Shown here piece by piece: positions 14,981 to 23,435 of a DNA stretch of 36,787 nucleotides. Under the pieces are notes generated by a model, which saw nothing but the letters and a program-made list of their open reading frames with translations, did no database searches and was not told the DNA's origin. The stretch comes from an uncultured bacterium. Its GTDB lineage: Bacteria > Bacillota > Clostridia > Lachnospirales > Lachnospiraceae. The stretch lies in assembly GCA_905215775.1 (NCBI GenBank), contig CAJMRM010000026.1, positions 1 to 36,787 on the forward strand, read 5' to 3'. Every line of letters starts with the position of its first letter. The stretch's first letter is position 1. The position numbers and the translations under genes are program-made.

Positions 14981-16120
14981 CTAGATCTCTTCTCCGTCGA
15001 TGAATACGTGTTTCACAACACCCTCAACGGTGAACGGTGTGCCGTCCATAATAACGATATCGGCGTCCTTTCCTTCCTCCAGGGAACCGACTCTGTCGGC
15101 AACGCCAATGTGCTCAGCCGGATTGATGGTGATGGCGCGGAGTGCGTCATACTCGTCCATACCGGCCTTCATGGCCAGACCTGCACATAAGGGCAGATAG
15201 TGGAGCGGGATCACCGGAGCGTCTGTGATGATGGAAACGTGGCAGCCTGCCTTTGCCAGAACGCCGGGAGTCTCCCAGGTCTTGTTCTGAAGCTCAAACT
15301 TGCTGGCATGTCCGAAGGTGGGGCCAACAGCCAGGGGAACGTTCTCCTTGGCCAGCTCATCTACGATCATATGTCCCTCGGTCACATGCTCTAAGGTGAT
15401 ATCCAGATCGAACTCTCTTGCAATGCGCAGGGCTGTGCAGAGGTCGTTGGCCTGGTGGGCATGGGCCTTTAAGGGGATCTCTTTATTTAATACCGGGATC
15501 AGGGCCTCAGATTTCTGGTCGTAAGCCGGAAGCTTGGAGGCGTCGTCACCGGCAGCCTCAACCTTTGCCTTATACAGGGAAGCCTTCTTTAAGGCTTCGC
15601 GGATCAGGGCAGCGTTGGTCATACGGCTGGTGATGGTATTCTTCTGATAGCAGCGCTTCGGGTTCTCACCGAAGGCACATTTCATTGCAACGGGGAATTT
15701 CACGATCATGTTGTCCACGCGTTTTCCGTGGGGCTTCATGGCCACGAAGGTTCCGCCGATGGCGTTGGAGCTGCCTGGGCCGGTTGCCATACAGGTAACA
15801 CCTGCCTTTGCCGCCATTTCCATGCACGGATCAAAGGGATTGATACCGTCGATGGAGCGGAGCTGCGGAGTAACCGGATCGTTCAGTTCGTTGTAGTCAT
15901 GGCCCTCATAGCCGATGCCGTATCCGTCCAGTCCGATGTGGCAGTGTGCCTCTACGAAACCGGGATACACGTTGAGACCGGAAGCGTCGATGACTTCTGC
16001 GCCCTCACCGCTTAAGCCGGCGCCGATCTTTACGATCTTTCCGCCGTCAACCAGGATATCTGCCTGAAGCGGTTCCTTGGAAACAGCTGTATGGAGCGTT
16101 CCGTTTTTAATTAAGATCAT
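14981..16120 (-). CDS. amidohydrolase (imidazolonepropionase-like subgroup)
   Basis: 379 residues with the composite amidohydrolase domain: an N-terminal beta sandwich strand ILIKNGTLH, then HCH (59-61) in VEAHCHIG as the first metal pair, the subgroup motif MKCAFGENPKR (147-156), His220 in LKAHAHQ, His245 in LEHVTEGH, Asp300 in IITDAP as catalytic acid/base, and the closing GSLEEGKDADIVIMDG. Such enzymes hydrolyse amide or lactam bonds of small molecules, sometimes dipeptides; this subgroup has no clear substrate. AGGAGGA precedes the ATG. It follows the hydroxyacid dehydrogenase by 86 bases on the same strand and is probably cotranscribed. Confidence 0.88.
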   Translation of the reverse strand: MILIKNGTLHTAVSKEPLQADILVDGGKIVKIGAGLSGEGAEVIDASGLNVYPGFVEAHCHIGLDGYGIGYEGHDYNELNDPVTPQLRSIDGINPFDPCMEMAAKAGVTCMATGPGSSNAIGGTFVAMKPHGKRVDNMIVKFPVAMKCAFGENPKRCYQKNTITSRMTNAALIREALKKASLYKAKVEAAGDDASKLPAYDQKSEALIPVLNKEIPLKAHAHQANDLCTALRIAREFDLDITLEHVTEGHMIVDELAKENVPLAVGPTFGHASKFELQNKTWETPGVLAKAGCHVSIITDAPVIPLHYLPLCAGLAMKAGMDEYDALRAITINPAEHIGVADRVGSLEEGKDADIVIMDGTPFTVEGVVKHVFIDGEEI

Positions 16121-16206
16121 GGGATAATTCCTCCTTTTGGACTCACAGGGAGTCTGTTTTTATTCTTACGCAGCCAGTGCTGCGGTTAGAAGCTGAAACA
16201 TATGGA

Positions 16207-17157
16207 TCAGGAAACTACGTTTATGGGTGTTCCCTGGAAATACGCTTCGATATTTCCTGCCAGGATGGACACCAGGCGTTTCCGGGTCTCCAGGCCCTTC
16301 CAGCCCATATGGGGCGTCAGGATCACATTGTCCATGGTATAGAGCAGATTTTCGGGAACCGGGGGCTCCGTTTCCTGTACATCCAGTCCGGCTCCGGCGA
16401 TCACTCCGGTCTTTAAGGCCTCGATCAGAGCCGGTTCATCCACCAGGGCTCCCCGGGAAGTATTGATAAGGAAAGCCGTGGGCTTCATCATGGAAAGGGT
16501 TTCCCGGTTGATCAGATGTCTCGTTTCCGGCGTCAGGGGACAGTGGAGGGAGACGTAATCGCTTTCCCTAAGGAGTGTGGGAAGGTCCACATAATGGACG
16601 CCGTCTGCATCCTCCCGGAAGCTCCGGGTATGGGCCAGGATCCTCATATCCATGGCCTGGGCGATCTTTATGACCTCCCGGCCGATGTTTCCGGCGCCTA
16701 TGATGCCGAGCACCTTATCGTTGACCTCCACATGGCTTACCTGGAGGTTCTTGGTAAAATTGTCATGGCAGCCCCGGGCCAGCATTTTCATCTGGAGCTG
16801 CATGGATGAGCTTAAGTTCAGGATCATCATGATCGCCGTATGGGCTACCCGCTGGGAGCTGTACGCCGGGATATTGCAGACCGTGATCCCCTTCTGGCGG
16901 GCGGCCTCCAGATCCAGATTGTTGTATCCGGTGCCGGCCTCGCAGATCAGCTTCACGGAATCCGGAAACTGGCGGATCAGATCCCCGCTTACGGGCATTT
17001 CCTTGGTGACCACCACAGCCGCCCCCTGGATCCGGTAGAGGAGCTGGTCCTGGTCTGTGTCCTCATAAACGGCCACATCCTCAGAGAGGACAGAAAAATC
17101 GAGATTTCCGTCAAAATTCATTTTGGAGGCATTTAGGACTACGGTTTTATGATTCAT
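16207..17157 (-). CDS. NAD-dependent D-2-hydroxyacid dehydrogenase
   Basis: 316 residues, the usual length. The NAD motif is GAGNIG (154-159) with the helix REVIK. The catalytic residues are Arg235 in NTSRGALVDE, Glu264 in QETEPP and His283 in TPHMGW. Close relatives are annotated as glycerate/hydroxypyruvate or 2-ketoacid reductases; the substrate cannot be fixed from sequence. It is cytoplasmic. GAGGA lies upstream of the ATG. It sits between the AGCS symporter and the amidohydrolase, all on the minus strand, which may mark a small amino-acid or keto-acid utilisation group. Confidence 0.92.
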   Translation of the reverse strand: MNHKTVVLNASKMNFDGNLDFSVLSEDVAVYEDTDQDQLLYRIQGAAVVVTKEMPVSGDLIRQFPDSVKLICEAGTGYNNLDLEAARQKGITVCNIPAYSSQRVAHTAIMMILNLSSSMQLQMKMLARGCHDNFTKNLQVSHVEVNDKVLGIIGAGNIGREVIKIAQAMDMRILAHTRSFREDADGVHYVDLPTLLRESDYVSLHCPLTPETRHLINRETLSMMKPTAFLINTSRGALVDEPALIEALKTGVIAGAGLDVQETEPPVPENLLYTMDNVILTPHMGWKGLETRKRLVSILAGNIEAYFQGTPINVVS

Positions 17158-17189
17158 GGAGCGTCCTCTTTCAAAACTTATTTGTACCT

Positions 17190-17198
17190 ATTGTAGCA
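17190..17198 (-). promoter_or_regulatory. possible extended -10 promoter of the hydroxyacid dehydrogenase
   Basis: On the minus strand, TGCTACAAT is an extended -10 element 33 bases upstream of the ATG. No good -35 box accompanies it. Confidence 0.35.
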
Positions 17199-17253
17199 TA
17201 AATTTTCCAATAAGGAAATGATTTTTGTATAAAACTTCTTAAAAGTCTGTGTA

Positions 17254-18636
17254 TCAGGCCCGTGTTTCGTAGTCGTTTAAGGCGTCGATGGCCTGCTTTG
17301 ACAGAGGGAATATGACCATCATATTAAAGATGGTCATAAGACCGATGCCCACGTCGCCCAGATCCCATACAAAGGTATAGGCAGCCATGCCGCCCACAAA
17401 CAGCATGACCAGGGCCAGGAGCTTGTAGGCCGTCTGGGAGATCCAGTTATCGCCGAACAGGTAGGCCACGTTGGAGCGGGCGTAGAACAGGATCCCGATG
17501 AAGGTGGAGAAGCTGAACAGCCAGAGGGTGATGGCGATGAAGATAACGCCGAAGGAGCCCAGATGGTAGTTCATGGCAGCCTGAAGAAGGTCCATGCCCT
17601 CCAGACCGCTGATGAGCTCTGCCGGAGCCAGGAGCATGATGAAGGCAGAGCAGCTGCAGATCACAATGGTGTCGATGAAGACGCCGAAGGCCTGCATCAG
17701 TCCCGCTTTGGCAGGACGATCCACATCGGCTGCGGCAGACGCGCAGGGGGCGGATCCGGAACCTGCCTCATTGGAAAAGAGACCGCGCTTGACCCCGTTC
17801 ATGAGAACTGCGCCGAAGCCGCCGGCCACGACCTGGCGGAAGCCGAAGGCCTCAGAAAAAATATTATGGAAAACCGCCGGGAGCTGTCCGATGTTCTTGA
17901 AAATAATGAACAGCGTGATGAAGAAATAGCAGCCGGCCATGATGGGCACCATAATATCCAGGACCTTGACCGTGGCATGCTTTCGCAGGACGATCACAGC
18001 TGCCAGGACTACCAGAAGGATGGTGGTATAAAGAGGCGGGATGTGGAAGGCGTTTGCGAATGCCGTGGAGACCGAGTTGCTGATCACCTGGCTGATGCCG
18101 CACCAGCAGATCAGGCCGGAGATGGCGAACAGGACGGCGATCAGGGAGTAGCGGGGCTTTGTCTGCTTCCTGCGGGTGAAAAAGTCATGGATGTAGTAGG
18201 CCGGGCCGCCCCGGTATCCGCCGTATAAGGGATCCTTTTCCTTATGAAGCTGGGCCAGGGTGGCTTCCACAAATGCCGTGGAGGAGCCTAAAAGAGCGGT
18301 GACCCACATCCAGAATACGGCTCCTGCGCCGCCGGCGGAGATAGCAGCCACCACACCCACCAGGTTTCCCATGCCCACACGGGTGGCGGTGGCAATGATC
18401 AGGGTCTGGAAACCGGAAATGGAGTTTTTCTGGGTAGAGGTGCGTTTTTCCACGGCGATCTTCATCATTTCCGGAAACATCCGTACCGGAAGGAAGCGGG
18501 TGCGCACCGTGAAGAAGATCCCGGCCGGGATCAGAAGCAGGACAAGAAGCGACAGTCCCAGGGATCCGCCGCCGGGCAGGGGGATCGTGATCAGATCGCC
18601 CCAGAGGAAGTTGTAGACCGTTGAGATAAGGTTCAT
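17254..18636 (-). CDS. sodium:alanine/glycine symporter (AGCS family)
   Basis: 460 residues with about 11 TM helices. AGCS hallmarks are the FFTVRTRFLPVRMFPEM N-terminal segment, IATATRVGMGNLVGVVAAIS with GGAGAVFWMW, the GGPAYYI motif, and GLFSNEAGSGSAPCASAAA (about residues 288-306), which is the family signature. It imports alanine or glycine with Na+ or H+. AGGAG stands nine bases before the ATG. It is divergent from spoIIIAA across a 152-base gap. The two genes downstream on the same strand may belong to its regulon. Confidence 0.95.
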   Translation of the reverse strand: MNLISTVYNFLWGDLITIPLPGGGSLGLSLLVLLLIPAGIFFTVRTRFLPVRMFPEMMKIAVEKRTSTQKNSISGFQTLIIATATRVGMGNLVGVVAAISAGGAGAVFWMWVTALLGSSTAFVEATLAQLHKEKDPLYGGYRGGPAYYIHDFFTRRKQTKPRYSLIAVLFAISGLICWCGISQVISNSVSTAFANAFHIPPLYTTILLVVLAAVIVLRKHATVKVLDIMVPIMAGCYFFITLFIIFKNIGQLPAVFHNIFSEAFGFRQVVAGGFGAVLMNGVKRGLFSNEAGSGSAPCASAAADVDRPAKAGLMQAFGVFIDTIVICSCSAFIMLLAPAELISGLEGMDLLQAAMNYHLGSFGVIFIAITLWLFSFSTFIGILFYARSNVAYLFGDNWISQTAYKLLALVMLFVGGMAAYTFVWDLGDVGIGLMTIFNMMVIFPLSKQAIDALNDYETRA

Positions 18637-18738
18637 GATAATTTTCTCCTGTAAAGTGTTATGCTTTAAAGTTATACAAGGTATTATACTACATGATATG
18701 GAAAAAGGGAAGGGGACTTTGCTGGAGAAAATTCAGAC

Positions 18739-18766
18739 TCATAAACCTGTCCCGCCGTCATATATT
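18739..18766 (+). promoter_or_regulatory. candidate sigma-E promoter of the spoIIIA operon
   Basis: TCATAAA (18739-18745), a 13-base spacer and CATATATT (18759-18766) resemble the sigma-E elements TCATATT and CATACAAT. spoIIIA is a mother-cell sigma-E operon in Bacillus subtilis. The predicted start would fall almost on the ribosome site, which argues for caution. Confidence 0.35.
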
Positions 18767-18788
18767 GAGGTAAAGGAGCGTGAGGAAT

Positions 18789-19847
18789 ATGACGGCAGAA
18801 GAACTGAAGCGGATATTCGGACGGGCTGTTCCAGAGGGAGGGGAGCTCCAGGAGATCCGTCTGCGGGCGGGGAAGCCGGTGCTGGTCTTCATGGACGGGC
18901 AGGAATATGCGGTGGGCCGGAGGGGGCTTTTTGAAATGGAGGGCCTGCAAAGCGGAAGGAGGACATTCCGGAAGGCCGTTTTGCGTCCGGAAGCAGAGGA
19001 CGGAACGGACCAGGAGGCGCGGTCCCCGGTCCTGGCGGACCAGGCGCTGATCCGGGAGATCCTGGGAATCTTTTCCAGGCATTCCCTGTATGCCTTTGAG
19101 GATGAGATCCGCCAGGGATTTCTTACCATCGAGGGAGGACACCGGGTGGGGATAGCCGGAAAAGCCGTCGCCGGAGAAAACGGACTGAGGACCATAAAGG
19201 ACATATCCAGCCTGAACATCCGCCTGGCCCATGAAAAGCCCGGCTGCGGGGACCCGGTGCTTCCCTGGCTCTATGAGAACGGCCAGCTCAGGAATACGCT
19301 GATCCTGTCGCCCCCGGGAGCGGGGAAAACGACGCTTCTGAGAGACGTGGTGCGTCAGGTGTCCAATGGAAACCAGTACGGGCCGGGGCTCCAGACGGCG
19401 GTGGTGGATGAGCGGTCGGAGCTGGGGGCCTGTTTCAAGGGGGTGCCCCAGTGCGATCTGGGGATGCGGACGGATGTGATGGACGGATGCCCCAAGGGCC
19501 AGGGGATGGTCCTGATGATCCGGTCCATGGCTCCCGGGGTGGTGGCCGTGGATGAGATCGGAGACAGGGAGGATCTGGAGGCGCTGAAATACGTGATGAA
19601 ATGCGGCTGCCGGATCCTGGCCACGGTCCACGGAGGCTCCCCGGAGGATCTGAAAAAAAAGCCGGTGCTGGCGGAGATGGTCCGGGAGGAAATGTTTTCC
19701 CGGTATGTGGTGCTTTCCAGGAGGCGGGGACCGGGGACAGTGGAAGCCATCTGCGACGGAGAGCTGAGGCTGCTGGCGGGAGCGGGCTGCCGGGATAAAG
19801 GGGGAGGATCAGAAACAGAGGGAAAAACGGAGGTGCTGGGAGTATGA
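18789..19847 (+). CDS. spoIIIAA: stage III sporulation protein AA (ATPase)
   Basis: 352 residues from the ATG at 18789, which has AAAGGAG ten bases upstream; the in-frame GTG at 18780 is too close to that site. The secretion-type ATPase domain shows Walker A SPPGAGKTTLLRD (174-186), Walker B VVAVDEIGD, and the TVHG motif with a following helix. SpoIIIAA powers or gates the SpoIIIA-SpoIIQ channel linking mother cell and forespore during engulfment. It is the first gene of an intact eight-gene operon and overlaps spoIIIAB by four bases (ATGA). Confidence 0.96.
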   Translation: MTAEELKRIFGRAVPEGGELQEIRLRAGKPVLVFMDGQEYAVGRRGLFEMEGLQSGRRTFRKAVLRPEAEDGTDQEARSPVLADQALIREILGIFSRHSLYAFEDEIRQGFLTIEGGHRVGIAGKAVAGENGLRTIKDISSLNIRLAHEKPGCGDPVLPWLYENGQLRNTLILSPPGAGKTTLLRDVVRQVSNGNQYGPGLQTAVVDERSELGACFKGVPQCDLGMRTDVMDGCPKGQGMVLMIRSMAPGVVAVDEIGDREDLEALKYVMKCGCRILATVHGGSPEDLKKKPVLAEMVREEMFSRYVVLSRRRGPGTVEAICDGELRLLAGAGCRDKGGGSETEGKTEVLGV

Positions 19848-20380
19848 AGCACATCGGGATCCTTATGATGGCCGGAGCGCTGACTGCCGGCGGGTTCTGG
19901 GCTGCGGGCCAGTGGAAGGAAAAGCTGGAGCTTTTACTTCTGTTCCGGCAGATGATGTTTTATCTGAAGGGGCAGATCCTGTATGCCAACGCCACGCTGC
20001 CGGAAGCGCTCCAGGAGGTAGGAGAGCGGTATGCAGAGGGCCGGAGCGGCTTTCTTAAGGAGCCGGGGGCGTTTTTCCTGCGGGTGGCAGGGCGGCTGGA
20101 AGATCAGGGAGACGTGCCGTTTCCTGTGATCTGGCGGGAGGAGGCGGGGCGGTTTCCTCCTGGATTTCCCCTGGAGGCCGGAGACCGGAGGAATCTCCTG
20201 GCCCTGGGTGAGAATCTGGGCTATGCCCATAAGGACATGCAGGAACGGACCCTTCTTTTCTATCTGGAGGAAACGGACGGCTCCATTGATTTTTTAAGGC
20301 GGGAAATGGAAAGCCGGACGAAGCTGTACCGGTGCCTGGGCATGGCGGCCGGACTGTTTCTCATGGTGGTCATGGCGTGA
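19844..20380 (+). CDS. spoIIIAB: stage III sporulation protein AB
   Basis: 178 residues. An N-terminal TM helix (about 4-20) is followed by a soluble helical domain, with a last hydrophobic segment (LGMAAGLFLMVVMA) at the C-terminus. This is the SpoIIIAB arrangement, which resembles type II secretion GspF-like platform pieces. It helps assemble the mother-cell side of the feeding channel. The start overlaps the spoIIIAA stop by ATGA, so translation is coupled. Confidence 0.93.
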   Translation: MKHIGILMMAGALTAGGFWAAGQWKEKLELLLLFRQMMFYLKGQILYANATLPEALQEVGERYAEGRSGFLKEPGAFFLRVAGRLEDQGDVPFPVIWREEAGRFPPGFPLEAGDRRNLLALGENLGYAHKDMQERTLLFYLEETDGSIDFLRREMESRTKLYRCLGMAAGLFLMVVMA

Positions 20381-20399
20381 AATGGCATAGGAGGATGGC

Positions 20400-20594
20400 A
20401 TGGGTGTAAATCTGATCTTTAAAATTGCGGCGGTGGGGATCCTGGTGTCGGTGATCTGTCAGGTGCTGAAGCACAGCGGAAGAGAGGACCAGGCGTTCCT
20501 CACAAGCCTGGCTGGGCTGGTGCTGGTGCTCTTCTGGATCGTTCCCTACATATATGAGCTGTTTGAAACCATAAAAAATTTGTTTGCCCTGTGA
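20400..20594 (+). CDS. spoIIIAC: stage III sporulation protein AC
   Basis: 64 residues, nearly all membrane: two TM helices joined by the conserved LKHSGREDQAF loop. Length and loop are typical of SpoIIIAC, a small integral component of the SpoIIIA complex. GGAGG lies seven bases before the ATG. It sits between spoIIIAB and spoIIIAD with gaps of 19 and 18 bases. Confidence 0.95.
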   Translation: MGVNLIFKIAAVGILVSVICQVLKHSGREDQAFLTSLAGLVLVLFWIVPYIYELFETIKNLFAL

Positions 20595-20612
20595 GGAAGG
20601 GAGGAAGGTGCC

Positions 20613-20999
20613 ATGACGATCATACAGGCGGCGGTCCTGGGGATCACAGCCGTGGCCCTGGCGGTCCAGCTAAAGCCCCTGCGCCAGGAATATTCGGTGT
20701 ACCTGATCCTGGCGGCCGGTCTGGTCATTGGATTTTTGAGTATTTCCAGGCTGGAGCTGATCCTGGATACGGTGCGGGCCATCGGGAGCCAGATCCGGGT
20801 GAAGAATATTTACCTGGGAACGCTTTTAAAAATGGTGGGGATCACATACATCGCGGAATTTGCCTCGGGAATCTGTAAGGATGCCGGATTTTCAGCCCTG
20901 GGGACCCAGGTGGAGATGTTCGGGAAGCTGTCCATCCTGGCGGTGAGCGCGCCGGTGCTGCAGGCGCTCCTGGAGACTCTTCAGGTGTTTCTGGCATGA
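20613..20999 (+). CDS. spoIIIAD: stage III sporulation protein AD
   Basis: 128 residues with three or four TM helices. The conserved SpoIIIAD region includes YLGTLLKMVGITYIAEFASGICKDAG (about residues 68-93) and GKLSILAVSAPVLQALLETL near the end. It is a membrane component of the feeding channel, related in pattern to SpoIIIAC. It overlaps spoIIIAE by four bases. Confidence 0.95.
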   Translation: MTIIQAAVLGITAVALAVQLKPLRQEYSVYLILAAGLVIGFLSISRLELILDTVRAIGSQIRVKNIYLGTLLKMVGITYIAEFASGICKDAGFSALGTQVEMFGKLSILAVSAPVLQALLETLQVFLA

Positions 21000-22162
21000 G
21001 GGGCCGGGGGAAGCTTCGCCGTTTTTTTCAGGTACTGGCCCTGCTTTTATGCTTTTTTTCCAGCATAGCCCGGGCGGAGGAAACGGTTTTGGATGGGGCT
21101 TATACCCTGGAGGATTTTCATATGGAAGAGATCCAGAAATTTCTGGACGGCCTGGACCAGGACCAGATGGGCAGCCTTTCTTTTGGGGGCGTGATGAAGG
21201 AGATCCTGGACGGAAACCTTGGAGGCGTGCTTGAGGAGCTGGCGGGAAGGATCCGGGAGGGCTTCTTTTCTGAGATCCGGACCAACGCCAGGTTCGTGGG
21301 ACAGATCATCCTGCTGGCGTTCATCGGAGCCGTTTTTTCGGGCTTTTCCAATATATTCGGGTCGGGGCATGTGTCGGAAACGGGCTTTTACGTGGTGTAT
21401 CTTTTGAACATGGTCTTTCTGGCGGCCAGCTTTTTTGCCAGCGTGACCATTGCCGATTCTGTGGCGAAGGAGCTTCTGGAATTCATGCGGGTGCTCCTTC
21501 CGGCCTATTTTCTGGCCGTGGCCATGGCGGGAGGCGCGTTCACGTCCACGGCAGTCTGCGGTTTTACCTTCGGGGCCATCGGCGCAGTCCAGGCGGTGGT
21601 CACCAGTGTGCTCCTTCCGCTGATGCGGATCTATATGATGCTGGTGCTGGCCGGGAACCTTTACCGGGAGGATATGATCTCCAGGACCACGGAGCTGCTG
21701 CGGCAGGGGATCCTGTGGACGCTGAGGACCATGTTTGGGATCGTTGTGGGCTTTCATGTGATCCAGGGGCTGGTGCTGCCCCAGGCGGACGCCTTAAGAA
21801 ACGCGTCGGCCATGCGTCTGGTCCAGATGATCCCAGGAGCGGGTGCCGGAGCCGGGGCTCTTTCCCAGATGGTCATGGGCTCGGGGATCCTCATAAAAAA
21901 TACAGCCGGGGCAGCGGCGGTCCTGGCGCTTATTTTCATGGCGGCGGTTCCGGTCATAAAGCTGCTGGTTCTGATGTTTCTTTATTATATTGCTGCGGCG
22001 GTGATGCAGCCGGTCTGCGATAAGCGGCTGGTAGCATGTATGACTGGGGCGGCGGCAGGCCATGGGCTGCTTTTAAAGATCGTGGGCTGCTCCCTGGCGT
22101 TATTTTCTGTGACCCTCGCTGTCCTCTGCATATCCACCAACGCAGTCTGGTACGCGGCCTGA
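20996..22162 (+). CDS. spoIIIAE: stage III sporulation protein AE
   Basis: 388 residues. A signal-like N-terminal helix (about 10-27, ending ARAEE) is followed by an extracytoplasmic helical stretch and then about seven TM helices, including the conserved LPAYFLAVAMAGG and PGAGAGAGALSQM-like regions. This matches SpoIIIAE, the large polytopic subunit of the channel complex. The start overlaps the spoIIIAD stop (ATGA). Confidence 0.95.
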   Translation: MRGRGKLRRFFQVLALLLCFFSSIARAEETVLDGAYTLEDFHMEEIQKFLDGLDQDQMGSLSFGGVMKEILDGNLGGVLEELAGRIREGFFSEIRTNARFVGQIILLAFIGAVFSGFSNIFGSGHVSETGFYVVYLLNMVFLAASFFASVTIADSVAKELLEFMRVLLPAYFLAVAMAGGAFTSTAVCGFTFGAIGAVQAVVTSVLLPLMRIYMMLVLAGNLYREDMISRTTELLRQGILWTLRTMFGIVVGFHVIQGLVLPQADALRNASAMRLVQMIPGAGAGAGALSQMVMGSGILIKNTAGAAAVLALIFMAAVPVIKLLVLMFLYYIAAAVMQPVCDKRLVACMTGAAAGHGLLLKIVGCSLALFSVTLAVLCISTNAVWYAA

Positions 22163-22180
22163 GCCGGGGAAGGGGGAGAC

Positions 22181-22819
22181 TTGGAAGCAGTATATGAGTG
22201 GATCCGCAGCCTGGTATTTTATCTGATCCTGATGACCACGGTTTTAAATTTCCTTCCGGACCGGAAATACGAAAAATATCTGAAGCTTTTTACGGGGATG
22301 GTATTTATTCTCCTGGTGTTCGGTCCCCTGGCAGATCGGACGGGGCTGGAGGAACGCATGGCCGGGGCCTTTGGCCGGATCACCTTCCAGAATGATGTGA
22401 AGCTCCTGCAGCGGGAGATCGCCGATGCGGACGGGATGCGGATGAAACGGCTGGCGGACAGCTACCGGAGGGCGGTGGAAACGGATCTTATGACCATGGC
22501 AGAAAGCGCCGGACTGGAATGCAGACGGGCAGAGGCGGCGGTGGTGGAGGATCCGGAAAGCCCGGGCTTTGGAACCGTGTCAGAGGTATGGCTGACCGTG
22601 GGGATCCCTGGAGGCGGGAGCGTGGAAACGCCGGGAGGAAATACAGAGCGGCTTCCGGGACAGGGAGCGGAGACCTGGAGCCGGGAGGAAAGCAGCCGTG
22701 AGGCGGGCCTGGAGCGGCGCAGGAGGGCCAACCGGGAGATCGGGAATCTGAAAACAAGGATAGGAGAGTATTATGGAGTGGAAGAAGGACGGATCTGGAT
22801 CGATCTGGAGGATGAATAA
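22181..22819 (+). CDS. spoIIIAF: stage III sporulation protein AF
   Basis: 212 residues: two N-terminal TM helices (about 8-26 and 35-52) and a soluble domain with charged low-complexity linkers, ending in the ring-building-like segment. The only usable start is TTG at 22181, two bases after AGGGGGAG; the in-frame stop of spoIIIAE lies 18 bases before it and no in-frame ATG is near. Weak initiation and close spacing suggest reinitiation after spoIIIAE. The end overlaps spoIIIAG by 47 bases. Confidence 0.88.
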   Translation: MEAVYEWIRSLVFYLILMTTVLNFLPDRKYEKYLKLFTGMVFILLVFGPLADRTGLEERMAGAFGRITFQNDVKLLQREIADADGMRMKRLADSYRRAVETDLMTMAESAGLECRRAEAAVVEDPESPGFGTVSEVWLTVGIPGGGSVETPGGNTERLPGQGAETWSREESSREAGLERRRRANREIGNLKTRIGEYYGVEEGRIWIDLEDE

Positions 22820-23432
22820 GGAAAAGCTGATCTTTGTATTCTGCTCTGGGCTGCTGCTGTTTGTGCTTTCCATGCCGGGAACAGAAAGGGAAAGATCCCG
22901 GGAGGCGGCTGCTGTGGGGAGCGGAGAGCTGGAAAACGCAGACGGAACCAGCCGTCTTTTAGGCGGGGCCGGGGCCGGGCTGGGGGAAGAAACACTTCCG
23001 GGGCTTTCCGGCGGAGCCCAGGCATCCTCCGGTGGCGTTTTGTATGAAAAGGAGCTGGAGCAGCGCATCGCCGCCCTTTTGGACCGGGTGGAGGGTGTGG
23101 GGAAGGCGGACGTGATGGTAGTGCTGAGATCCTCGGAGGAGCGGGTGTTCCATGTGGACAAAACTTCCAGGACCTCAGCCACGGAGGAAAAGGGCGGAGA
23201 CGGGCGTACTGTAAGGGAGCAGGAGATCTCGGAGAGCACTGTCATGGGCGGCGGGAACCAGGGGCCTGTGGTGGAAAAGGAGCTGACGCCGGAGGTGTCC
23301 GGTATCGTCATCAGCGCCGACGGAGGGGGAAACGCCAGTGTGCGGGCAGAAATTTCTGAGGCCATGGAAGCATTATTCGGTCTGCCGGCACATAAGATAA
23401 AAGTATTAAAGAGGGTGAAAGAAGGAGTCTGA
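22773..23432 (+). CDS. spoIIIAG: stage III sporulation protein AG
   Basis: 219 residues with one N-terminal TM helix (about 18-34), a Gly/Ala/Glu-rich linker, and a C-terminal ring-building domain containing LLDRVEGVGKADVMVVLRSSEE and a final GIVISADGGGNASVRAEISEAMEALFGLPAHKIKVLK region typical of SpoIIIAG. It forms large rings in the intermembrane space of the forespore. The start at 22773 has GGAG eight bases upstream. A second ATG at 22812 directly abuts GGAGG and is less likely. Confidence 0.93.
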   Translation: MEWKKDGSGSIWRMNKEKLIFVFCSGLLLFVLSMPGTERERSREAAAVGSGELENADGTSRLLGGAGAGLGEETLPGLSGGAQASSGGVLYEKELEQRIAALLDRVEGVGKADVMVVLRSSEERVFHVDKTSRTSATEEKGGDGRTVREQEISESTVMGGGNQGPVVEKELTPEVSGIVISADGGGNASVRAEISEAMEALFGLPAHKIKVLKRVKEGV

Positions 23433-23435
23433 GGA

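Noticed and set aside
17563..18228. 221-codon plus-strand frame inside the AGCS symporter gene
   Set aside because: Antisense shadow of a well-conserved transporter; its Asp/His/Gly-rich sequence matches no fold I recognise.
18684..19631. 315-codon minus-strand frame opposite spoIIIAA
   Set aside because: Spans the spoIIIAA gene and its promoter region in antisense; Pro/His/Arg-rich shadow composition.
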